A DNA stretch of 5,204 bases, taken from positions 1-5,204 of the forward strand of contig JAUILO010000158.1 in NCBI GenBank assembly GCA_030432775.1. Reading direction: 5' to 3'. Of this stretch, positions 1-5,204 are shown piece after piece (within the stretch, counting starts at the first letter, position 1; every line of letters starts with the position of its first letter). The stretch comes from Alphaproteobacteria bacterium. GTDB lineage: Bacteria > Pseudomonadota > Alphaproteobacteria > Micavibrionales > Micavibrionaceae. The position numbers were made by a program, and so were the translations under genes. The notes beneath the pieces are model-generated. The model was not told where the DNA came from, did no database searches, and was given only the letters and a program-made list of their open reading frames with translations.

Positions 1-428
1 TTGTATTTTGGTCGTTCCGTGTCATGGTTGGCCTTGGCATGGCAATGATCTTGACCGGTATTATGGCCGTCATTTTATTCCTGCGTAAAAAACTATTTGA
101 TAGTCGGTTGTTCCAGCTCTGGTGCATGGCATTAACACCGGCAGGCTTCATAGCGCTTCTGGCGGGCTGGTTCGTCACTGAAGTCGGTAGACAGCCTTAT
201 GTGGCGTATGGCGTGATCCGCACATCAGATGCGGTATCTCCGGTACTTGGCGAACATGTGGCGCTCTCACTGCTGGCCTTTGTTGTCGTCTACACCGTCT
301 TATTTGGCGCGGCCACCTACTATATTATTAAATTGATCAGACAAGGCATCGACACGCAAGATGAAGGATTTAAAGAACACGGCAAGCTTGCCGCCCCTTT
401 TACCCATCCGGCAGAGAAGGAACAATAA
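1..428 (+). CDS. cydA: Cytochrome bd-type quinol oxidase subunit I, CIO-like (5' partial, C-terminal 141 residues)
   Basis: This is the C-terminal part of the haem-bearing subunit of a cytochrome bd quinol oxidase, an inner-membrane enzyme that oxidises quinol and reduces oxygen to water. The reading frame is open from the left edge (first full codon at 3), so the start and the Q-loop lie outside the window. The visible part begins WSFRVMVGLG; its Met codon at 24-26 matches the haem b558 ligand (Met393 in E. coli). GWFVTEVGRQP follows, where Glu (codon 180-182) matches the haem b595 ligand Glu445, with the conserved Trp and Arg (441 and 448 in E. coli). The stretch VIRTSDAVSP and the following ALSLLAFVVVY helix resemble the cyanide-insensitive (CioA) branch more than E. 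coli CydA. Three hydrophobic helices and a polar tail are visible. The stop lies 3 nt before cydB. The family is certain; the CIO subtype is inferred from recalled sequences and would also fit the symbol cioA. Confidence 0.95.
   Translation, partial: VFWSFRVMVGLGMAMILTGIMAVILFLRKKLFDSRLFQLWCMALTPAGFIALLAGWFVTEVGRQPYVAYGVIRTSDAVSPVLGEHVALSLLAFVVVYTVLFGAATYYIIKLIRQGIDTQDEGFKEHGKLAAPFTHPAEKEQ
414..421 (+). promoter_or_regulatory. Ribosome binding site of cydB
   Basis: GAGAAGGA is a Shine-Dalgarno-like stretch ending 10 nt before the cydB ATG at 432. It lies inside the last codons of cydA, as expected for translationally coupled operon genes, and supports 432 as the cydB start. Confidence 0.6.
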
Positions 429-431
429 AAC

Positions 432-1445
432 ATGTTTAGCTTCGAAAATATCATAGATCTTCCGCTTATTTGGGCAGGGCTGATTGGCACGGCAGTTTTG
501 CTTTATGTACTGCTTGACGGTTTTGATCTTGGGCTTGGTATATTATTCCCTTTCGCCCCGTCGGATAAATGCCGCGATAAAATGATGAATTCTATTGCCC
601 CGTTCTGGGACGGGAATGAAACATGGCTTGTTTTAGGTGGCGGCGGCCTTTTTGCCGCGTTCCCGCTTGCCTATGCGGTGGTCATGCCTGCTATGTACAT
701 CCCGGTGATTGCCATGCTTTTATGCCTTATCTTTCGGGGTGTCGCATTTGAATTCCGGTTTAAAGCCAATAAATCACGCGTAATATGGGATTACGCATTT
801 CACTTCGGCTCCCTTGGCGCAGCTATGATGCAAGGCATGATCCTTGGCGGTATCGTACAAGGTATCACAGTAGAAGGCCGAAGCTTTTCTGGCTCTGCTT
901 TTGACTGGCTTTCTGCGTTCTCATTTATGACAGGTATCGGCGTTGTAAGCGGCTATATCTTACTCGGCTCTACATGGCTTATCATGAAAACAGACGGCGA
1001 ATTGCAAAACTGGTCACGGCGCATCGCCAAATACATCCTGCTTTTTGTTGTGCTTTCTATGGGCATCGTCAGCCTATGGGTTCCCCATCTTGAAAACGAC
1101 ATTCATATCCGGTGGTTCGGCGCGCTGTTTTTCTGGCTATTACCAATACCAGTTATCACGGCATTGTTATTCGCCCTCCTTATTTACAGCCTGAAAAAGG
1201 GCAAAGAATTCTTACCCTTCATTTGTAGCATTCTGATTTTTGTCATGGGCTTTATTGGCCTTGCGATCAGCCTATGGCCTTACGCCGTGCCTTACGAGAT
1301 CAGCCTTTGGAAAGCTGCCGCTGCACCAGAAAGTCTCTCTATCATGTTGGTGGGTGTCAGTATTATGCTACCTATTATTCTGGGCTATACCGGCTATTGC
1401 TATTACATTTTCCGTGGAAAGGCGAGTGATGAGCACGGATACTAA
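432..1445 (+). CDS. cydB: Cytochrome bd-type quinol oxidase subunit II, CIO-like
   Basis: This is the second integral-membrane subunit of the quinol oxidase, which pairs with CydA in the inner membrane. At 337 residues it is close to the usual CioB/CydB length, so it appears complete. Near the N-terminus LDGFDLGLG (residues 28-36) carries Asp32, matching E. coli Asp29. IAPFWDGNETW (55-65) carries Asp60, matching Asp58, which is linked to the proton pathway in E. coli. The run LGGGGLFAAFPLAYA followed by IFRGVAFEFRFKA (about 68-112) is typical of the cyanide-insensitive (CioB) branch; E. coli CydB differs there. Several hydrophobic helices follow, to about residue 328, consistent with the eight-helix fold. 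The start has a Shine-Dalgarno site within the end of cydA and a 3-nt gap to it. The 3' end overlaps the next small gene by 17 nt. Subunit identity is firm; the CIO subtype is a sequence-based inference. Confidence 0.95.
   Translation: MFSFENIIDLPLIWAGLIGTAVLLYVLLDGFDLGLGILFPFAPSDKCRDKMMNSIAPFWDGNETWLVLGGGGLFAAFPLAYAVVMPAMYIPVIAMLLCLIFRGVAFEFRFKANKSRVIWDYAFHFGSLGAAMMQGMILGGIVQGITVEGRSFSGSAFDWLSAFSFMTGIGVVSGYILLGSTWLIMKTDGELQNWSRRIAKYILLFVVLSMGIVSLWVPHLENDIHIRWFGALFFWLLPIPVITALLFALLIYSLKKGKEFLPFICSILIFVMGFIGLAISLWPYAVPYEISLWKAAAAPESLSIMLVGVSIMLPIILGYTGYCYYIFRGKASDEHGY
1416..1422 (+). promoter_or_regulatory. Ribosome binding site deciding the start of the small DUF2474-type gene
   Basis: GGAAAGG lies 6 nt before the ATG at 1429, within the last codons of cydB. 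The frame is open further upstream, to an ATG at 1240. That extension lies wholly inside cydB and would encode a non-family sequence, so this site favours the short 56-residue product. Confidence 0.6.
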
Positions 1446-1599
1446 ACATATCAATGTGAAACCTGCGCCAGAGAGAGATAGCGCAAAAAATCACACCAAG
1501 CTCAAACAATGGGGCTGGTTCATCGGCATATGGACCGCCAGCCTCCTTACTGTTCTCACTTTGGGCTACGGCATTAAATTTATAATGTCCCTGATCTAG
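1429..1599 (+). CDS. Small single-helix membrane protein, DUF2474 type, third gene of the quinol oxidase operon
   Basis: This 56-residue protein has a charged, polar N-terminal half (about 1-27) and one hydrophobic helix (about 30-54). Its core, QWGWFIGIWTASLL, resembles the DUF2474 family, short proteins commonly encoded just after CIO-type cydAB genes. By position and size it is comparable to CydX, the small E. coli subunit that stabilises the bd oxidase, though that role is only inferred here and the sequences are not clearly related. The start overlaps the cydB end by 17 nt in another frame, with a ribosome binding site 6 nt upstream, pointing to translational coupling. An in-frame ATG at 1240 would give 119 residues, but its extra part is an alternate reading of cydB and is unlikely to be used. 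Genes this short are easily missed in annotation. The ORF is very likely real; its function is not demonstrated. Confidence 0.85.
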   Translation: MSTDTKHINVKPAPERDSAKNHTKLKQWGWFIGIWTASLLTVLTLGYGIKFIMSLI

Positions 1600-1638
1600 C
1601 AAAAAGCGAACCTCATACAGACATAGGCATAGAAACCG

Positions 1639-4600
1639 TTACGCTGCCTTCTCAAGCTGACTCTCAACATATTCACTTACCCCCGGATAATCGGTTTTAC
1701 CGCTCCCCAGTACCGGAAGTTCTTCTGTTACCAGAATTGTTTTTGGTACGGCAAGTTCACTGACACCATTCTTGGATGCGTATTGTGATAAGTCTTCCTT
1801 ACGGGCATCAGGATTCGTCGTTACCAGAACCAGCTGCTCCCCCTTACGGGCATCAGGAATACTGACAACAGCATGATCATTATCAGGATACACAGCATGC
1901 ACCAGAGTCTCCACACTTGTTAGCGACACCATTTCACCCGCAATTTTAGCAAAGCGTTTGGCGCGCCCCAAGATCGTGACATATCCTGCTTCATCAATAT
2001 CAACGATATCGCCGGTATCATACCAACCACCTTCCGGCGCCTCCAATACGCCCGGATTATCTGCCTTGTAATAACCAAGCATGATATTAGGCCCCTTAAC
2101 GAATAAACGCCCCCCCATATCAACACCCGGCACCTCTTCGAGCTTATATTCTACACCGGATAACAAACGCCCGACAGAGCCTGGCTTTAAATGCATCGGC
2201 GAATTCAATGCCAGCGCCGGAGCAGTCTCGGTTGCTCCATAGCCTTCCAGCACTCGTACACCAAAGCGGTTCATATAAATCTGGCGCGTTTCTTCCTTCA
2301 CCTTCTCTGCCCCTGCGAAAATATAGCGCATACGATAAAAATCATACGGATTGGCCATACGCGCATAGCCGGATAAAAACGTATCCGTACCAAACATTAT
2401 GGTCGCATTGGATGAATAGACAAGCTCGGGCACGATCCGGTAATGCAAGGGACTTGGATATAAGAACGTCTTCACACCCGATAAAATCGGCAACAACGTA
2501 CCACCCGTTAAACCGAAGGAGTGGAACATCGGCAAACAGTTAAACACAATATCCTGACGATTAAAATCAACGCGCGAGGATAGCTGTACAATATTGCTCA
2601 TGATGTTTTCATGGCTCAAAACTACGCCTTTGGGCACTCCTTCAGAACCGGACGTAAACAGAATGATCGCAGGGTCGGTCATATCAACATTCTGCTTACG
2701 GTGGATTTTAGCCGCATTGCTCATGAATCCGGAGAGTTTATCCATCAAAGAGATATTCTGTTTTATATCTTCCAGATAAACAAGCTCTGCATGTTTAGAT
2801 ATTTCCTCGATCACATCATCCAGACGGCCAAGCTCCACAAAACGTCTTGAGGTCAGCACTGTTTTAATTTTGGCTGTTTGGCACGCCGAGGTTAGCGCCA
2901 AAGCACCGGCTGAAAAATTAAGCATCGCAGGAACACGACCAAAGGCCTGCAGACCAAAGAATGTTACAATTGCGGCCACAGAATTAGGCAACATCAAACC
3001 GACATTTTCACCCTTATCTGTAATACGTTCTAATTGCCGGCCCAAAACAACAGATCCCTGTATCAGCTTTTTAAACACAAGCGGTTTACGCTCTATGTCC
3101 TCGGCGATAACAGCATCACCTCCATTTACATAGCGCGCCTTTAGCATAGCTTCATATAATGTCTGTTCACGGTCACCTGTGATGAACATCATATCTTCCA
3201 TTAAATCATATAACTGTCTTCCTGCCGCAGCGCGTCTTGCACGTCCGCGAAGCTTCTCATCCACCTTGAACTTACGCGGCTCCAGAATAGTGATCGTAAT
3301 TTTCGGGAAGCTTTTAAGCGGCACTTTACCTTTCAGGCGTGCAAAAGGCGTGTGTTGCACGCCATCAAGGCGCACAGGCAAAATCATGGCATCTGCCTTA
3401 TCGGCAACCATACCCGGCCCATCATACACCTTCATCAACCCGCCTGTTTCGCTTAGACGACCTTCAGGGAAAATCACAACATGGCGATCTTCTTCAACTT
3501 TGCGAATTAAGCCTTTCATAGAAAACGGATTGGTTGGATCTAGCGGGAAAGCATCAACCAGCTTTAAAAACGGCTTTACCCAGAACCAATTGGCGACAAA
3601 ACTATTAACCGCGAACATAGGGCGCCCAGGTAAAAATGCAGCCAAAAGCGGCGGGTCTAGCAAAGACACATGATTACCGACAATAACGGCGCGCGGCCCT
3701 GCTTTTTCGAAATTCTCGAGTCCGCGCACTTCAACCTTATAGAGAAGTTTAAACAAAACCTGCATCAGTGTTTTAAATAAGTAATCGGGCAATAATTTAC
3801 AGATATAAATTGCGACAAAGGCGTTCATAATTGCAAAGGTCAAGAATAGCTCACGCACCTCAAACCCAGCCAGTAACAACAATGCCGACAAGACAGAAGA
3901 CCCAACAATAAATAGCGCATTCACAATCGCGCTTGCCGCCAAAACCCGCGCGCGCGTATCTTCGGGGGCATAATATTGAATAATGGCATTCAGCGGCACA
4001 ACGAACATCCCGCCACATAACGCCACCATCGCAATATCAACCACCACGCGCCAATGTGATGCCACACTTAAAAATTCGCCAATCGTATAAGCCTGCCCTG
4101 TGACATTGCTAATCGCACCACCCGCAAAATATAAATCAATCGAGAAAATTGTAATACCCAGCACGGCCAGCGGCGCGTATAAGGCCTCAACACGGCCTTT
4201 CAACAGCTTATTATTCACAAGCCCGCCAATAGCAATACCGACAGAGAACAGAACCATAAAGAATGCCAGAACATGTTCATTACCGCCCAGCGTGCTTTCG
4301 GTGTAATTGGGCATTTGCGCCATAAACATGCCGCCTAAAAAATAAAACCACGCTACACCCATAATCGAGCGCACAACACGCGATTTCTGTGAAAACGCAT
4401 GGCGCAAAATATCAATGGTCTCAGTCAGCGGGTTATAATCGAGTTTCAAATCCGGCGCTTTAGGCGCAGCCTCAGGAATAAAGCGGCTTGAAAAATAACC
4501 GCTTACAGCACAAAGCAACAACAAAGTCGCCACAAGTGCTTTGCCAGCGCCCATAGTGATAAAAACCGTGCCCGTAATCGTGCCGAGCAAAATGGCAAGA

Positions 4601-5067
4601 AATGTACCCGTGTTCAAAAGAGCGTTACCACCGATCAGTTCATCTTCTTCAAGATGCTGGGGCACAATCGAATATTTGCTCGGTCCGAAAAACGCAGATT
4701 GTGAGCCTAAGGCAAACAAGGTGATAAATGATAAAACTACGGAGCCGCTGAGCAATGATAAACCGCCAAGTACAGCTATACCGATCTCGGCCAGTTTGAC
4801 AACCCGGATCACACGATGCTTCGGAAATTTATCCGCGAGTTGGCCGCCCAGTGCGGAAAATAATACAAAAGGAAGAATAAACAAACCCGCAGCCAGCGTC
4901 ACAAGTAACTCCGGATTTTGAACTGCGCTGGTTCCTACGCCATAAAGTAACAACACAACCAATGCATTCTTAAATAAATTGTCATGAAATGCGCCGAGAA
5001 ACTGCGTCACGAAAAGCGGCAGAAAACGACGATCCTTAAGCAATGCGAATTGATTTTTACTTGTCAT
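1639..5067 (-). CDS. aas: Three-part fusion: LplT-like lysophospholipid flippase (MFS), PlsC/Aas acyltransferase and acyl-ACP synthetase
   Basis: This 1142-residue inner-membrane protein is predicted to recycle lysophospholipids. Residues 1-425 form an MFS transporter like LplT, with QFLGAFHDN (22-30), GGQLADKFPKHR (74-85) and FFGPSKYSIVPQ (126-137), and many hydrophobic helices. Residues about 432-625 form a glycerophospholipid acyltransferase: NHVSLLD (465-471, catalytic His466 and Asp471), FPEGR (533-537) and LPVRLDG (563-569). Residues about 640-1140 form an AMP-forming acyl-ACP synthetase: LFTSGSEGVPKG (803-814), EGYGATETAP (941-950), WYDTGD (1015-1020), GRAKRFAKIAGEMVSL (1034-1049) and the likely catalytic Lys1124 in GSGKTD. 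The last two parts align by eye along the whole of E. coli Aas (EC 2.3.1.40 and 6.2.1.20), including the PSPLHYRIVPELVY block. E. coli carries the flippase as a separate gene, lplT, next to aas. In the model from E. coli, LplT flips lyso-PE to the inner leaflet and Aas re-acylates it with acyl-ACP. The ATG start has GGGGAG 7 nt upstream. No frameshift or lost motif was seen. Substrate range is inferred. Confidence 0.95.
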   Translation of the reverse strand: MTSKNQFALLKDRRFLPLFVTQFLGAFHDNLFKNALVVLLLYGVGTSAVQNPELLVTLAAGLFILPFVLFSALGGQLADKFPKHRVIRVVKLAEIGIAVLGGLSLLSGSVVLSFITLFALGSQSAFFGPSKYSIVPQHLEEDELIGGNALLNTGTFLAILLGTITGTVFITMGAGKALVATLLLLCAVSGYFSSRFIPEAAPKAPDLKLDYNPLTETIDILRHAFSQKSRVVRSIMGVAWFYFLGGMFMAQMPNYTESTLGGNEHVLAFFMVLFSVGIAIGGLVNNKLLKGRVEALYAPLAVLGITIFSIDLYFAGGAISNVTGQAYTIGEFLSVASHWRVVVDIAMVALCGGMFVVPLNAIIQYYAPEDTRARVLAASAIVNALFIVGSSVLSALLLLAGFEVRELFLTFAIMNAFVAIYICKLLPDYLFKTLMQVLFKLLYKVEVRGLENFEKAGPRAVIVGNHVSLLDPPLLAAFLPGRPMFAVNSFVANWFWVKPFLKLVDAFPLDPTNPFSMKGLIRKVEEDRHVVIFPEGRLSETGGLMKVYDGPGMVADKADAMILPVRLDGVQHTPFARLKGKVPLKSFPKITITILEPRKFKVDEKLRGRARRAAAGRQLYDLMEDMMFITGDREQTLYEAMLKARYVNGGDAVIAEDIERKPLVFKKLIQGSVVLGRQLERITDKGENVGLMLPNSVAAIVTFFGLQAFGRVPAMLNFSAGALALTSACQTAKIKTVLTSRRFVELGRLDDVIEEISKHAELVYLEDIKQNISLMDKLSGFMSNAAKIHRKQNVDMTDPAIILFTSGSEGVPKGVVLSHENIMSNIVQLSSRVDFNRQDIVFNCLPMFHSFGLTGGTLLPILSGVKTFLYPSPLHYRIVPELVYSSNATIMFGTDTFLSGYARMANPYDFYRMRYIFAGAEKVKEETRQIYMNRFGVRVLEGYGATETAPALALNSPMHLKPGSVGRLLSGVEYKLEEVPGVDMGGRLFVKGPNIMLGYYKADNPGVLEAPEGGWYDTGDIVDIDEAGYVTILGRAKRFAKIAGEMVSLTSVETLVHAVYPDNDHAVVSIPDARKGEQLVLVTTNPDARKEDLSQYASKNGVSELAVPKTILVTEELPVLGSGKTDYPGVSEYVESQLEKAA
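1797..1858 (-). repeat. Two exact 17-nt direct repeats inside the synthetase domain
   Basis: CCTTACGGGCATCAGGA (+ strand reading) occurs at 1797-1813 and again at 1842-1858, exactly 45 nt apart and in the same reading frame. On the coding strand both copies encode PDARK, at residues 1071-1075 and 1086-1090 of the fusion protein. In E. coli Aas the aligned segments, as I recall them, differ from each other, so this looks like a local event in this lineage or chance convergence. It does not disturb the frame or any known catalytic motif. Confidence 0.6.
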
Positions 5068-5074
5068 GTGAAAA

Positions 5075-5080
5075 CTCCCC
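5075..5080 (-). promoter_or_regulatory. Ribosome binding site of the fusion gene
   Basis: On the - strand GGGGAG is followed by a 7-nt spacer and the ATG at 5067-5065. It is a strong Shine-Dalgarno match at a standard distance and supports this start codon. The MFS domain also begins at the expected place just after it. Confidence 0.75.
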
Positions 5081-5204
5081 TAGCCTTAGGAAATATGGCA
5101 TTTATATATAACGACTCCAACTCATAGAATAAAACTATAGGTGGAAGATCATATTACACGATCCCTCGCATCTTGCCATTCACTTAGCTGACTTTTTTGA
5201 CAAA
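5081..5204. other. Non-coding, AT-rich upstream region of the fusion gene
   Basis: About 124 nt with no plausible gene on either strand. It should contain the promoter of the fusion gene, but I cannot place one firmly. On the - strand TTGGAG (5117-5122), a 17-nt gap and CATATT (5094-5099) is the best pair I found, matching the sigma-70 consensus at only 3 of 6 and 4 of 6 positions. The stretch also holds a perfect 10-nt AT palindrome, TTATATATAA (5102-5111), which lies in that spacer and may simply reflect base composition. Confidence 0.4.
5197..5202 (+). promoter_or_regulatory. Possible -35 box of a divergent promoter
   Basis: TTGACA on the + strand is a perfect sigma-70 -35 hexamer, 2 nt before the right edge. 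A matching -10 box would fall outside the window, so this cannot be confirmed. It would fit a gene transcribed rightward, divergent from the fusion gene. Confidence 0.25.

Noticed and set aside
1240..1428. Longer 119-residue version of the small gene starting at 1240
   Set aside because: The added 63 residues are an alternate frame of cydB with no family resemblance; the ATG at 1429 has its own ribosome binding site and gives the expected family size.
1375..1602. 75-residue - strand open frame opposite the small oxidase gene
   Set aside because: Antisense shadow of cydB and the DUF2474-type gene; no recognisable protein features.
1605..1645. Imperfect inverted repeat (AGCGAAC at 1605-1611 with GTTACGCT at 1638-1645) as a terminator between the convergent genes
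   Set aside because: Only 7 pairs with a bulge and a 26-nt loop, low GC content, and no T-run after it on the + strand; too weak to call.
1920..2126. 68-residue - strand frame within the synthetase region
   Set aside because: Out-of-frame reading of the conserved WYDTGD-GRAKRFAKIAGE region of the fusion gene; the conserved frame explains this DNA.
3179..3673. 164-residue + strand open frame and several others of 60-126 residues opposite the fusion gene (2191-4921)
   Set aside because: All lie antisense to a single well-conserved coding frame, are rich in Ser, Arg and Pro without domain features, and match what shadow frames look like.
3944..3956. CG-alternating run as a possible Z-DNA or regulatory element
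   Set aside because: It sits in the fusion coding region and is explained by the codons for TRARV; short and unremarkable.
1..5204. CRISPR arrays, insertion sequences, tRNA or riboswitches
   Set aside because: No spaced repeats, transposase-like frames, terminal inverted repeats or structured RNA were found; nearly all the window is accounted for by four genes.

Overview
The window looks like ordinary chromosomal DNA of a Gram-negative proteobacterium, most likely an alphaproteobacterium. It carries a cyanide-insensitive-type cytochrome bd quinol oxidase operon and a gene for inner-membrane lysophospholipid recycling. The assignment rests only on protein resemblance recalled from known families. 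No rRNA, tRNA or other taxonomic marker is present, so the genus cannot be named.

Layout: positions 1-1599 on the + strand hold the end of a quinol oxidase operon. In order these are the C-terminal part of subunit I (cydA/cioA type, cut by the left edge), the complete subunit II (cydB/cioB type), and a 56-residue single-helix membrane protein of the DUF2474 type whose start lies inside the end of cydB. The three are tightly packed (3-nt gap, then a 17-nt overlap) and probably form one transcript. Together they would make a membrane terminal oxidase that passes electrons from quinol to oxygen.

A 39-nt gap with no convincing terminator separates this operon from a convergent gene on the - strand that fills 1639-5067. 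That gene encodes one 1142-residue protein with three parts: an LplT-like MFS lysophospholipid flippase, a PlsC/Aas-type acyltransferase, and an Aas-type acyl-ACP synthetase. In E. coli the same work is done by two adjacent genes, lplT and aas. Here one polypeptide could flip lysophospholipid inward across the inner membrane, activate a fatty acid onto ACP, and re-acylate the lysophospholipid. All the key motifs I looked for are intact.

The last ~125 nt (5081-5204) are non-coding upstream sequence of the fusion gene. They are AT-rich, with a strong ribosome binding site just before the start and a possible -35 box for a divergent gene at the right edge. I saw no mobile element, CRISPR array, structural RNA or clearly undescribed system. 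The most notable points are the three-part fusion and the small third oxidase gene.
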